Positions 44,060-54,901 of a stretch of DNA of 64,000 bases are shown piece after piece. Source of the DNA: Clusia tigrina (lineage: Eukaryota > Arthropoda > Insecta > Diptera > Clusiidae); contig OV050030.1 of assembly GCA_920105625.2 (NCBI GenBank), positions 88,087,152 through 88,151,151 of the forward strand, given 5' to 3'. The position numbers and the translations under genes are program-made. Below the pieces are notes generated by a model. The model saw nothing but the letters and a program-made list of their open reading frames with translations. It did not search any database and was not told where the DNA came from. Numbering within the stretch: the stretch's first letter is position 1; each line of letters opens with the position of its first letter.

Positions 44060-45127
44060 ATGCTAGACACCGCGGGCAAACTTTTGGAGCGACTCCTCAA
44101 ACCCCGAATAGCAGCAGCCATTGAAAACGCTGGGGGATTATCCACTCGACAACACGGTTTTCGACCAGGAAAGTCCACAATTGGCGCCGTAGAAGACGTC
44201 ATAGAAAGTGTGCTAGTGGTACTCCTTGTTACATTAGACGTCAGAAACACTTTCAACAGCGCTAGGTGGGTGGATATGATCGAGGCATTTGAAAATCGTT
44301 TTCAGATACCAGCTTATCTGAAGAAAATAATCCGGAGCTACCTTAAAGATAGAATGTCGATATACGAGACCAACAATGGCACCCGAAGCAAAACCATCAC
44401 GTCTGGGGCAGCGCAAGGGTCCATCCTCGGACCGGACCTTTGGAATATAAGCTACGACGGCATTTTGCGCATAGAGATGCCAGATGACACTCATCTAGTC
44501 GGATACGTAGACGACATTGCGGCTGTCATCACCGCACGCGACTCGGAAGACGTCCAAAGAAAGCTAAACCAGGTCATGATCAGAACCCAGAGGTGGCTCG
44601 ATTCACATGGCTTGAAGTTGGCCACGGAAAAGACGGAACTGCTATTCTTCACGAGAAAGCACATTCCAATAGAAATCGACTTGAGAGTTCGCTCCGAGAC
44701 CATCAGGACACAAAAGGTGATAAAGTACCTGGGAATTCAGCTTGACTCCGAGCTCACCTACTGGGCGCAAATACAAAATGCGGCGGCGAAGGCAGCACGG
44801 GTAACGGCTTCACTCAGCAGACTAATGGCAAACATTGGAGGACCGACATCCAGCAAGAGGAAACTTCTTATGATGACAACGCACTCGATTCTGCTGTATG
44901 GTAGCGAATTGTGGGCTGACAAGCTGAAGGTGCACGCGCGAAGAAAAGTTTTATCCTCCGTGCAACGAACCGCAGCTCTGCGAGTAGCTTCAGCGTACCG
45001 TACTGTATCGGAGCCGGCAATTCTGGTAATTAGCTGCTTAATCCCCATGACCTCTTGGCCCTCGATTGCAAACACCTACGAGAAGCCAAGATGGGTAAAA
45101 ATACCGGAGGAACCGCGCAGGATATAA
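44060..45127 (+). CDS. R1-like reverse transcriptase domain
   Basis: 355 aa: GFRPGKSTIGAVEDVIESV (RT motif 1-2), LLVTLDVRNTFNSARW (motif A; Ala to Thr against the other copy), SGAAQGSILGPDLW (motif B), GYVDDIAAVI (YVDD; YADD in the other copy), KYLGIQLDSELTYW and LLYGSELWADKLK. It shifts frame near 45050, where the thumb continues as frame 45055-45327. Best preserved RT of this family in the window. Confidence 0.88.
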   Translation: MLDTAGKLLERLLKPRIAAAIENAGGLSTRQHGFRPGKSTIGAVEDVIESVLVVLLVTLDVRNTFNSARWVDMIEAFENRFQIPAYLKKIIRSYLKDRMSIYETNNGTRSKTITSGAAQGSILGPDLWNISYDGILRIEMPDDTHLVGYVDDIAAVITARDSEDVQRKLNQVMIRTQRWLDSHGLKLATEKTELLFFTRKHIPIEIDLRVRSETIRTQKVIKYLGIQLDSELTYWAQIQNAAAKAARVTASLSRLMANIGGPTSSKRKLLMMTTHSILLYGSELWADKLKVHARRKVLSSVQRTAALRVASAYRTVSEPAILVISCLIPMTSWPSIANTYEKPRWVKIPEEPRRI

Positions 45128-45567
45128 AGCAAAAAACCATACACCATTGGCAAGAACGATGGGCCACCGAGAGTCGCGGAAGATGGACAGCGAGACGCAT
45201 ACCCGACATAGCGAGCTGGATAGGAGGAACAGCCGGAACCGTCAATTTCTACCTCACGCAGATACTGTCTGGTCACAGATACTTCTGCAAGTATCTACAC
45301 CGAATGGAAAAAATTGGATTGCCTTAGTGCATATACGGCGACAGCAATGTGGATGATGCAGAGCACACCTTTTTCAAATGCACAAGGTGGCAAACAGAGC
45401 GCACCACGCCTGAAATGGAAATCGGGGAAACCTTAGCCACCGAGAACATTGTGGAGGTTATGCTAAGCAGCAAAGAAAACTGGGACCACGTAGATAAATA
45501 TGTGGAAAATGTGCTCCGACGGAAAAAGCGGGACCTGGCCGCAGGAATAATGTTGAGAGTCCAATAG
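45055..45567 (+). pseudogene. R1-like LINE C-terminal domain
   Basis: Frames 45055-45327 and 45349-45567: HWQERWATESRGRWTARRIP, VNFYLTQILSGHRYFCKYLHR, a stop at 45325, then DDAEHTFFKCTRWQTERTTPE. It ends in frame as in the first copy (GIMLRVQ). Confidence 0.85.
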
Positions 45568-45761
45568 GGACGAAGTGAGAATCTCCACCTTGAAGGAAGT
45601 ATAAAAAGGGTTCCAGGGTGGGGAGATGTTCTCAGCGAGGGAGGGGGATGTTTTAGTGGGTGCAATTTTCACATACCAAATCTCTGACGACAGTTTTGAT
45701 GATGCGGCTGGCATTTTTACCCTCTCTGCAAAAAAAAATTAAATAAAATAAAATAAAAAAT

Positions 45762-46560
45762 AGGAACGATGCGTATCCTGAATTGTCTGAAGAGTGTTAT
45801 TTCGGCGCAAAATACGAATATCTCTATTTTCAAATGCAACACCAACCATTACAATCTCAACTTCATTAACAGTGGGACCATTGAATCGACGCGAATGCGC
45901 TCCAACTGGAACTTTATCGGCTTTAATGACAATCATATAATTGTCGTTCACAAATTTATCCCGCATTTGATGGAACAATTGAATCAGTTGATTTTTTTCT
46001 GTCAAAAAAGTTTGCAATGTTCATACTATTGCTCGTTGTTCAATTTGCTGAATCCGATTATAATCACAACGAACATTAAATTGATCTTCTGCGTCTCCTA
46101 CAAAATATATTTGCAAGTTTTTGGGAGTTTCAGTTGGAATTGGAAGCAAGGAGCCAATATTATGATACACTTGGCCTTGTATTTTAAACGTTGATTTGAA
46201 ATTACGACTTCGTTCATCGACGGATGAAATTATTTTTGCAGCAAAAGATGTCATTTGAAAGCTACTATTAAATTTTCTGATGGTTTTTAGAAATAATTTT
46301 GAATCTTCATTATCTCCGGACATTAATGATTTCAATGGCTCTGGTGGTGGATGTAATACTGGTAAAACAATTTTTCCAGAGGCACAACACATCCCAGCGG
46401 TCTCATTTTTACATTTTAGAGCGTGACAATAAGTACATACTTTATCCATGTTGCCAATCATAATTTTTACGTGAGCACAATATTCAATTTCTGGATCATA
46501 TTCATATGCGATACGATTAAAAGATGACAATGTAAATGCTCTGGCTGTCTGCATACGTTC
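45762..46560 (-). pseudogene. Helitron Rep/helicase N-terminal fragment
   Basis: Frame 46554-46021 (177 aa) has CTYCHALKCKNETAGMCC and VLPVLHPPPEPLKSLMSG, NSSFQMTSFAA and GQVYHNIGSLLP, the Helitron-like N-terminal region. Frame 46017-45739 continues LIQLFHQMRDKF...NDNYMIVIKADKVP. Neither the Rep HUH motif nor the helicase is present. A stop separates the frames, and it is cut at 45762 by the LINE tail. Confidence 0.85.
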
Positions 46561-46742
46561 TCTGTTTGTGAGTTGATATAAATATTAATAAATATTAAAT
46601 TGGCGCCACCTGGCGGATGAAATATATACTATAACCTCACAAGCCACGACACAAATATATGTTGTAAATTTATTTATGATATCTTTTATGGTTCTGGAGA
46701 TCCTTCGAGACGTACCTACGCACGAACTATTTTATATATGAG
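46561..46742. other. Unassigned spacer between Helitron and ATP8
   Basis: About 180 bases, including GGCGCCACCTGGCGG, probably Helitron or other insertion remnant. No gene seen. Confidence 0.4.
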
Positions 46743-46833
46743 GATAATAAATTATTATTCAACTCTTCATATTGCACGTAAATGATCAAAAATTAATAAT
46801 AAATCAATTATTTCTATAAATTGAAAATGAGAA
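46743..46833 (+). pseudogene. ATP8: Mitochondrial ATP8 C-terminus (numt)
   Basis: In mitochondrial code NYYSTLHIARKWSKIN... ends SMNWKW, the characteristic ATP8 C-terminus, overlapping the ATP6 start. Truncated at the left. Confidence 0.8.
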
Positions 46834-47458
46834 CTAATTTATTTTCTGTACTTGATCCTTCATCTTCTTTATTCAACTTATCTCTAAATTGAATTAGTAC
46901 CTTTCTCGGGTTATTAATAATTCCCCCATTATATTGATTTATACCATCTCGATTTTTTATTATTTGATCTAATATTTTATTAGCTTTACATAAAGAATTT
47001 AAAACATTATTTGGACCATTAGGACATAACGGATCTTCATTTATTTTTATTTCATTATTTACAATAATTCTTTTTAATAATTTTATAGGATTATTTCCTT
47101 TCATTTTTACAAGAAGTAGTCATGTAACCTGCCCTGCCTTTATGACCAAGATTCATAATATATGGTTGATTAATCCAAACAAATCACATATTTGCTCACT
47201 CAGTTATTCTTATACAATTTATAGTCTGTATTGAAACTATTAGAAATATTATCCGACCAGGTACACTAGCTGTACGACTTACAGCCAATATAATTGCTGG
47301 CCATTGATTATTAACTCATTCCTTCAATATCAATAATTATAATTAACATATCATTAATTAGACAAATTGTTTTATTAATACTTGAACTAGCTATTTCTAT
47401 TATTCAAGCATATGTATTTGCAGTTCTAAGAACTCCTTATTCTAAAGAAGTAAATTAA
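46827..47458 (+). pseudogene. ATP6: Mitochondrial ATP6 (numt) with deletions
   Basis: Starts MRTNLFSVLDPSSSLFNLSLNW in mitochondrial code and stays open for about 90 codons ([16 protein letters not shown]). A short deletion near 47125 shifts frame, after which [19 protein letters not shown] and, after a second break near 47335, AYVFAVLS and KEVN-stop are recognisable. Almost full length. Confidence 0.92.
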
Positions 47459-47480
47459 AATTTATAAATTTTTAACCCAA

Positions 47481-47935
47481 TGTTGCGAGTCAAGATACGA
47501 CTACCTGCGAGTAGTTGACTCGCGACACAACCCAAGTAGCCATTTACTATCGACCGGTTGTAGCTATTGTTAATATTACGCATATGAACTTCACAGGTGT
47601 TACAATTACGCATATGAACTTCACAGGTGTTACAATTACACAGTGAACCACAAACTAGGGCTAAAATGCACCATTGGCATTTTGTGTGAACTGGCATAAT
47701 TGTGTTGGTCAACACCTGTGTAATTGGAACACCTAAGTAGATTATAAAAATAATATGTAACTAGAATTAAGACTATAAATAAGAGTGTTTTAAGAATAAA
47801 GTCGAGTTGTGTATTTCTGAAAGCGAAACGGTGGTGTTCTGATTTTACGCCGCAGTTCGGCAAGTGTTTACAGGTCCAGCAGCAGTCAGACAACTGTAGT
47901 GCGCATTGCACCAGCTAACGCACAGAAACGCAACA
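47481..47935 (+). repeat. Errantivirus 5' LTR with internal duplication
   Basis: 455 bases with 7-base inverted ends TGTTGCG/CGCAACA. A 30-base unit (ATTACGCATATGAACTTCAC...) is duplicated at 47575-47634. AATAAA near 47797. Confidence 0.9.
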
Positions 47936-47937
47936 AT

Positions 47938-47956
47938 TGGCGCTGCCGGTAGGAAC
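47938..47956 (+). promoter_or_regulatory. Primer-binding site
   Basis: TGGCGCTGCCGGTAGGAAC two bases after the LTR. Primer tRNA not identified. Confidence 0.7.
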
Positions 47957-48809
47957 TACGTCGAGTGCCAGGACAGAAGCACTCCTACGCGGGAACTTAA
48001 AAGCCGATAACTACTACAAGGACCGGCTGGACGTTTAATTGAAAGGACAATGGAGGAAGCAAGGATAGGGTGAGTACATGCTAGATTTTAAGAATATAAT
48101 TCGAATTTTGTCGACGATTACTCGATGGTCGTGTGGGCGCTTTAGCGCCGGTCATTAAGAGGAAGCAGCATCGGTGCTGAATAGCTGCTGCGGTTAGGTG
48201 ACACTAGGTCGATTCGTAGAATTTTTAATGGTCAGGTCGTATAAGATTATTTCACTTATTGTAGGCTCTTATATTAATGAATGTGTTTGTGTTATTTAGG
48301 GATATTTGAAATGCGACGGTACACATATGTTGTATATGTGGTGCAATTAGCAGTCAGGACAGTAGGTACATTCTCTGTTTATTTCGGGTCGATTCTTTGC
48401 GGAACATAAGTCGAGTTTCTGGGAATGAGTATTCGGTGATTTCCGTCAGTTTTGAAAATTGATATTGCTATCTGTAGCTATTGTCGAGTTTTTTTTACCG
48501 AATTTGGTGGAAGGGAACAGTGTGCACCGGTTGTCTTGGTGTGTTGGTTCCTTCTCGCGTATCGTTGTACGTGAAAGAAATTTTTCCTTCCAGTCGAATT
48601 TCCTCAGTTTCCTTGAGATTGGGTTGTTAAACGGGAATATTTATTGAATTAGGCATAGTCCATGGGACTATCGAAAGAAGTGAAGGAGTTGCTGAAATCC
48701 CAGGAAGTGGTGGGCAAAGAGGTCCAGATGTTGATTTCAAACTTCAAGAAGGACCGAAGGATGTAAAAAACGTGAAGTACTATCACAGACGCATCACCGA
48801 ATTGCGAGT
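47957..48809 (+). other. Errantivirus leader
   Basis: About 850 bases of leader. No long frame on the coding strand other than fragments near 48660-48770 (MGLSKEVKELLKSQE-like), which may be the start of gag. Confidence 0.5.
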
Positions 48810-49619
48810 TTGGTGGACAAATTTAACAACAACCACGTAAAATTACTGCCGCACAAGGAGGTCTGTAGGGACGACGAATACTTTGCGACGAGTTTTTCTC
48901 GATATGTGGAATATTTAGTCTCAGGGTGGCTTACAGTATTCGAGACGGAATTGGCAACGATTGAGGCACCGCGTGGGTCTCCGTTAAAGAGAAAAGAAGA
49001 TGCACAGGACGAGTTAAAAGCAGTAAGAACAGAGGTGAATCTTTTCACCGAGAGGGTATTCGAACATTTCGAAGTAAGGGGTAGAGTAAGGGGTAGACTA
49101 TCGCCTTTGGAAGCAGCCGATTTGGCGCTTACTGCTATTTTGAGCAGGAGGGAAAAGGAATTAGAGGAAGTACGTAAAGAAAAGGAGGAGCTGAAAGCTT
49201 ATAGAAAATTGCTTCAAAATAAAGCTAAGGAACTCTTAAGACGGCTCGAGGAAACAGAGGAAGAATTTTCTTTGTTAGAGCAAGAAAATTTCAGATTTAG
49301 GGGAGCGTCGGTGGGCGTGAAGGGCAGGCCAAGGTCGGTGTCGACGTCAGAAATACAAACGCAGACGGTTCAGGCGTCAATACCGGAAATAGGGGGATCA
49401 GGATACTTGATGCCCCAGTGTACCAAACGACACCTTGTCCCAAAAATAGTAGTGAGGGATTGCGATTTAGGAGGGCTACTGAGTAGTTTCATTGGAGACC
49501 AGGCACCGCGCGAATCGCAGGTGAATAAGAAAGCAGCGACTCAACCGACGAGTGTAGGGGAAAAGGATAAAGCGCCTCAGTCGGAGGAGCCTATATACGA
49601 CACGCCAACTCGGTTGTAA
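48810..49619 (+). CDS. gag: Errantivirus Gag N-terminal coiled-coil region
   Basis: 269 aa. Residues about 65-175 are a strong coiled-coil stretch (LSRREKELEEVRKEKEELKAY...), followed by a Ser/Thr/Gln-rich part. Matches the 32510-32749 fragment (TADLTLTAVLNRTEEEL versus AADLALTAILSRREKEL). A role in Gag assembly is inferred. Ends at TAA 49617, after which gag continues in broken frames. Confidence 0.75.
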   Translation: MVDKFNNNHVKLLPHKEVCRDDEYFATSFSRYVEYLVSGWLTVFETELATIEAPRGSPLKRKEDAQDELKAVRTEVNLFTERVFEHFEVRGRVRGRLSPLEAADLALTAILSRREKELEEVRKEKEELKAYRKLLQNKAKELLRRLEETEEEFSLLEQENFRFRGASVGVKGRPRSVSTSEIQTQTVQASIPEIGGSGYLMPQCTKRHLVPKIVVRDCDLGGLLSSFIGDQAPRESQVNKKAATQPTSVGEKDKAPQSEEPIYDTPTRL

Positions 49620-50837
49620 GCACGGCGGCCACTAAGTTTACGCCCAAATCTGGCTAAGTATCTATTGGAAGAGGGGACTAATAGCTAATTAGCTACACAG
49701 GAGTTGAGCGGTACAGTTATTCCTGTGGTGGTTAACTCGACAGTCAGAAGGAGCATTCTGGAGGTGGCCAAAGCTGTGGAGAAGCTTGTGCCTATGTTTT
49801 CTGGCGTTGAGATTTACGATCTCAGGACGGAAATCAGGAGGTTCAAGGAAGGATGCGAGCTTGCCCAACACTTGAACACTTGATAAGATGCATAAGATAG
49901 AGAACAACAGGGGACGCGCTTGATTTGTTGGCGCATAGCCCGGTGTTTATATGCTCTTCCGGACAGGACATACTTGAAACAAAAGTCGTACGACATACTC
50001 ATAAGAGAGATCCAGGAGTCTACTAGCCTGGAGAGGAATTGAGAGCCTGGGGCCGTAGACTCCAGTCACTAGGGAGTGCAGCGAGTGCAGAAGCAAACAG
50101 GCAATTCCCTGAAAGTGCGTCGGTATACAAAGCGCAGATAGAGAGGGCCATGTTGACGGTGTTAAAGGCCGGCTTAGTAAACAGGGACTTGGCCAATTAC
50201 ACGCTAAGTCTGACACAACGATCATTGGCAGATGTGATAGAGGCAGTTACGTCTTCAGAGGCGTCCATTCAGCAAATATTCACGATGGGGGGCATATGCT
50301 GGACGAGTGCACCCGCTGGTTCGAGTGTCCCGCGAGAAGAATTGGGGATAATGAGAAACAGGGAATGGAGCATAGAGATCGACAACCGGCTGTAGAGGTC
50401 GCATGCTCATTTTGTAATAGGCACGGGCATTTCTGGGATGAGTGCCGGACGAAGAGGAATACTGCGTTTTGTGAGGATTGCGGTAATTATGGCCACCGAA
50501 GAGGGATGAGTTGTCCAAGGAATGGATCAGCAAGGCAACAGGGTAGACAGAACTACTCCTGAGAAAGCTTTGGAAATCAGCAGCAAAGTACCATTGCCAG
50601 TCAGCAGAGACCCGTGTTGCCTCGTGGAAACCCAGGGGACCGCACATGGCAGCGGAAACGGGCGGCACTAGTAATAACCATCATACCTATGGTTCGCAGC
50701 AAACCCAATTATACGACGCAAGGAACGAACGTAGAGGAAGTCTCCAACCGACCTGTACATGGTGTGGGCAGATTGGCCATATGGCAGAAAACTGTTTCGC
50801 GAAGAACAGCAACAGGCAGAATCAGGGAAACCGGTAG
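49620..50837 (+). pseudogene. gag: Errantivirus Gag capsid and zinc knuckles, broken
   Basis: Frames 50039-50395, 50296-50562 and 50646-50837. Capsid-like helices (AKAVEKLVPMFSG around 49770), then CSFCNRHGHFWDEC, CEDCGNYGHRRGMSC and CTWCGQIGHMAENC, three knuckles binding genomic RNA in such elements. At least three frame changes or stops. Confidence 0.8.
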
Positions 50838-51025
50838 GAGGCCAACCTCAGCCTAGTGGTTGGAAACCCCAGAACACTACTAATATACAGGCACCAAACG
50901 TGGTTCTCACGTCAGCGACAGTCGAGAAACCACAAACTCCGAAGATACAGGATACAGCACTCTTAGGGACAATAAATTTCTTTTGTCTATTGCTAGGCCT
51001 GTTTTAGGTAATTCGCCAGAGAGCA

Positions 51026-51530
51026 GTGGGGTTTGTCAGGAACTACCTCCCTGGTATATTAATATATATAGGAACAAATTTTAATAGTATTAGTGAAAGA
51101 TGCAGACAGGTAATTCAGCCGGCCAGGGGCATGACAGCAGGTTTTAAAAACTGCATGGGGAAGATGAATGATCTTTTGGCTAACAATTTCAACAGTCAGT
51201 CTACCTACAGGGATGATTCGTCTGTGGCCATTCCGTGCAAGGCAGCAATAGCAGGTCATCTGGTATTATTGCTGGACACAGGGGAGGACACCAGTCTAAT
51301 AAAGGCTGAATCCATGAGGTCATTTCCCAATGTACAAACGTGCAGAGTAAGCAGTTTAAGCGGGGCATTTGGGGGAAGTGTTAAAACTCTTTGCCTAGTG
51401 AGACTCGATATTCACCGTACTGAGAATTTGGAATGGGACTTCCACATTATCCAGACCCAAGACGGTATCCCGGCAGATGGAATCATTTGAAGAGATAATT
51501 TGTGGAATTCCTCTATAATAGATACAGTAC
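51026..51530 (+). pseudogene. pol: Errantivirus aspartic protease
   Basis: VLLLDTGEDTSLIKAESM carries the DTG active site intact. QDGIPADGII followed by a TGA at 51488-51490 where the related copy has Gly (GIIGRNN). So one nonsense change ends an otherwise good domain. Confidence 0.82.
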
Positions 51531-51696
51531 GTAAACGCTATCAGTATGCAATGGGAACGGGAAAACTGTGAAAAATGTTAGACATTGTGCAAGGGATAAT
51601 ATAGGAAGGAACCAGAGTAGAAGCCGGAGGGACAGTTTAAACAGGGAGTAGGAAAGTCACTCAGAAGGCATAGCGAAGGCTAGGGCAATAACTGTA

Positions 51697-53199
51697 ATGA
51701 AGGTAAGGGTACCTGTGAAGGAGGGTTTAAGAATAGTGAATAGACAAGGCGTGCATATCAGCGATACTTTGGCATACGCCACAGAATATACAGTTGAGGC
51801 ACCAGTGCTGAACACTCAAGAATCTGACGAAGTATGGGATCAGAATTACGAGGCAACATGTTCCAATATCTCGGAGTACGACATTAGAAAACTGAGCGAT
51901 GCGAGTAATTTTGTAGTGCAGGAAAGGTCTCGGGAGAACACCGAGAGAGCGGAGAAACTGAAAAACGAATTGGGAACGGGGAGTATTTTGAATGAGGAGG
52001 AAAGCCGTTCAAGTGCAAGAATGTGCGCAGAGTACAACGATGTTTTTCTGCTCGATGGGGACGCGCTGCCCTTTACATCTACAATTGAGCACAATATTCC
52101 CATAGCGGAGCGGCAGTTGCCCATAAATCAAAGGCAATATAGAATTCCAGAGGCTCATCGTGACGAAATGAATCGACAGGTGGACAAGTTGCTGGAGGAG
52201 GGCATAATAATGCCGAGCAATTCTACATTTGATTCACCTTTATTGGTGGGTCCGAAAAATTCCCAGGATAACACCAAGAAATGGAGATTGGTGGTCGATT
52301 TCAGGAAATTAAATGACGTCACGCTAAAGCAAGGTTTTCCGATCCAAAGAATTGACGAAATTCTGGACCAGCTGGGTCATTGTAGGTATTTCGCTACGCT
52401 AGATTTGGCTAGTGGATACCATCAAGTCTTGATGGGTGCGGAAGACAGGGAGAAAACGGCATTCAGCACATCTTTGGGTCATTTTGAGTTCAAACGAATG
52501 CCAATCGGACTTACTGGTGCTCCAGCAACTTTTCAGACGCTCATGAATAGCATTCTAACTGGTCTGCAAGGTATTGACTGTTTTGAATACCTAGATGATA
52601 TAGTGGTATGTGGAAGGAATCTGTCAGACCACAGTAGCAAGTTGAGTAAAGTACTGGATCGACTGAGGGAGCATGGCCTCAAGCTCAACACGAAGAAGTG
52701 TAACTTCCTGCGACGCGAGGTGGTCTATCTAGGACACAACTGTACTGAGAAAGGTGCGCTTCCTGATCCTGCGAAGATAGAATGCGTTAAGAATATTGCT
52801 CAGCCAAGAAATAGGAAAGAAGTACAAGCTTTTCTTGGTTTAGCAAATTATTATTTGAAATTCGTGAAGAATATGGCAAAGTTGTCGCTGCCAATCACGA
52901 AGTTGCTACATAAGGACACAAAATTCGAATGGACGGAGTCATGCCAACAGGCGTTCGAAGGTTTGAAATTGGCTATTACGACACCGCCCATCCTGATTTA
53001 CCCGGACTTTAATAAGCATTTCATTTTAACGACAGACGCCAGTGGTGAAGCTCTGGGAGCGGTTCCTTCGCAGGAACAAGAGGGTCGCGATCATCCCATA
53101 GTTTTCGCGAGTAGAGCGCTCAGTCAGACCGAGAAGCGGTACTCTACGATAGAGAGGGAGATGCTCGCTATAGACCACTCGCATTTAGGCCACTCGTAA
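51697..53199 (+). CDS. pol: Errantivirus reverse transcriptase and RNase H
   Basis: 500 aa, the longest frame in the window. RT: QYRIPEAHRDEMNRQV, WRLVVDFRKLNDVTLKQ, YFATLDLASGYHQV (motif A), IGLTGAPATFQTLMN (motif B) and CFEYLDDIVVCG (catalytic YLDD). Thumb FLRREVVYLGHN. RNase H starts ILTTDASGEALGAV and YSTIEREMLA. Frame lost near 53190 by a small insertion (IDHSHLGHS); RNase H resumes at about 53210. All RT catalytic residues are present. Confidence 0.92.
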   Translation: MKVRVPVKEGLRIVNRQGVHISDTLAYATEYTVEAPVLNTQESDEVWDQNYEATCSNISEYDIRKLSDASNFVVQERSRENTERAEKLKNELGTGSILNEEESRSSARMCAEYNDVFLLDGDALPFTSTIEHNIPIAERQLPINQRQYRIPEAHRDEMNRQVDKLLEEGIIMPSNSTFDSPLLVGPKNSQDNTKKWRLVVDFRKLNDVTLKQGFPIQRIDEILDQLGHCRYFATLDLASGYHQVLMGAEDREKTAFSTSLGHFEFKRMPIGLTGAPATFQTLMNSILTGLQGIDCFEYLDDIVVCGRNLSDHSSKLSKVLDRLREHGLKLNTKKCNFLRREVVYLGHNCTEKGALPDPAKIECVKNIAQPRNRKEVQAFLGLANYYLKFVKNMAKLSLPITKLLHKDTKFEWTESCQQAFEGLKLAITTPPILIYPDFNKHFILTTDASGEALGAVPSQEQEGRDHPIVFASRALSQTEKRYSTIEREMLAIDHSHLGHS

Positions 53200-53965
53200 C
53201 TTCAGATCATACCTTTCGGGGAGGCAGTTCACGGTTTACACCGGCCACCAACCGCTAAGGGGAATCGTAAATTTGAAGGATCAAACTTCTAGACTGGCAC
53301 GGTTCAGGCATAAGCTGTCCGAGTATACATTTGATATTGTGTACAAGCTAGGGAAAACGAATTTGAATGCGGATGCGCTGAGTAGGGCGCCGCAAAATAC
53401 GAGTGTTCTGAGAATCACTGAGAATATCGCGGGATATGCGATTAATGATGGGCAAACGGAAAGGTCAAAAAGGGAACGAACGATAGTGAGGGCATGGATT
53501 CAGTTAGACAGGGTAAAATTGGAACTGTGGTTTTTGGAAGCGAGGGCAGTTTCTTTTGACATCACGAATGACTGGTTAGCTTACATGTTCATCGGGGAGA
53601 GGTTGAGACGGTGTCACGCTAGATTGGATAATATAAACGTACAAGAACAGGAAAATTTGCGGAAAGCGTTTGAGGATACAGCAGCGAGAGTCCAACAGGT
53701 AATAACTCGTTTAAGGGAGAAAGCGAGATTTTCACCAGCCGAGAGGTGTGCCACAGCACCGCGGATAGCAGCTGTCCAAACAAGAGCGCAAGTAAAGGAG
53801 CGAAAGTGTACTATGGATGATTCCGCGAAGCAGGGGGACGACATGGGTGACGGTACGAATCCAGAATTACCTTTTGTTACGGACGCTGTAATTGAACTGA
53901 CGGACCAGAAGGAGATTGAAACGGTGTTAAAAGATTACCATAATTCTCCTACGCAAGAACTATAG
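53200..53965 (+). pseudogene. pol: RNase H C-terminus and RNase H-integrase spacer region
   Basis: After the frameshift: TVYTGHQPLRG around 53230, LARFRHKLSEYTFDIVYKLGKTNLNADALSRAP (end of RNase H). About 185 residues of Arg/Glu-rich helical sequence follow that I cannot assign, then ETVLKDYHNSPTQEL, the histidine part of the integrase zinc domain. Confidence 0.78.
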
Positions 53966-53975
53966 GTGGTCTAAA

Positions 53976-54901
53976 ATGATGTTGGATATACGGAAACTCC
54001 CCGCTGGGTGTGAAAGTTGTCAGAAGAACAAGGTATCAAGGCTGACAAGGATGCCTATGCAACTAACTGATACTGCTAACAGACCATTCGAAAAGGTGTT
54101 CATGGATATGGTGGGACCATTGCCGGAGAGCTCGTCTGGGAATATATACATCCTAACATTCCACGACGACCTATCTAAGTACTTTATGGCGGTTGCCATG
54201 CCGGATGCGGAGGCAAGCACGGTAGCTAGTATTTTCTTTGTGAAAGTTGTAGCAAAATTAGGTGTCCCAAAGATACTGCTAACAGATAACGCTACTAATT
54301 TCATTTCGAGAATTTTTTTGAAACGTGTAAACTGCTAAAGGTGAAGAAACTTCACATCACCCCGTATCACCCTCAGGCTAACCGTTCGTTAGAACGTAGC
54401 CACCGACCGCTAGCTGAATACTTGAGGCATTTTGTGAAGGAGGATGGATTGAACGGGGACCAGTGGTTGGCGTCAGCAATGCATGTGCACAACCATAAGG
54501 TACACGCATCCACTAACCAGACGCCATTTATCACGTTGTATGGTTTCCAACCTCAAATGCCATCGAATTTGAAACGAAAGCCAGCGCCTTTATATAATAC
54601 AGACGACTACCCACATCTGTTACGTTATCAAGTGCAGAAAGGGCACGAGTTGGCTAGGAAGGCGCAGGAAAGGGCAAAAGAGGTATCCAAGAAGCAATAT
54701 GCTTCCGCTAATCCCGTGCAGTTCGTTGCTGGGGACAATGTTTTACTGCGTAACAGTGACAAGAAGAACAAATTTTCCCATATTTGGATTGGTCCATATA
54801 AAATAGAAAAAATTTTGGGGCCAGTAACGACAGAGGTTAGGATAGGAAACAAATTGAGACGTTTCCATAACAATATGTTGAAGCCTTACAGATCGAATTA
54901 G
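53976..54901 (+). pseudogene. pol: Errantivirus integrase
   Basis: Frame 53976-54338: CESCQKNKVS (zinc cysteines), FEKVFMDMVGPLP (D1), ILLTDNATNFIS (D2). A frame shift at about 54330 leads to 54341-54901: TPYHPQANRSLERSHRPL (catalytic Glu), then the C-terminal DNA-binding region with VGPV-like IGPYKIEKILGP and RRFHNNMLKPY. All three catalytic acidic residues present but in two frames. Confidence 0.85.

Larger units (their letters stand above)
44047..45761 (+). mobile_element. 5'-truncated R1-like LINE, second copy
   Basis: Same family as 23919-28165, opposite orientation. It begins at the RT N-terminus (ACCACTGTGTATGC..., equal to about 25660) and ends in an A-rich tail (AAAAAAAAATTAAATAAAATAAAATAAAAAAT). 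No target duplication could be confirmed. It keeps the RT N-terminal sequence that the first copy retains only out of frame. Confidence 0.9.

Noticed and set aside
46561..46742. GGCGCCACCTGGCGG as a Helitron 3' hairpin
   Set aside because: No CTRR end after it and orientation does not fit the minus-strand Rep fragment.
47957..48809. 62-aa frame at 48459-48647 in the errantivirus leader as a gene
   Set aside because: No counterpart recognised in the related element's leader; probably chance.
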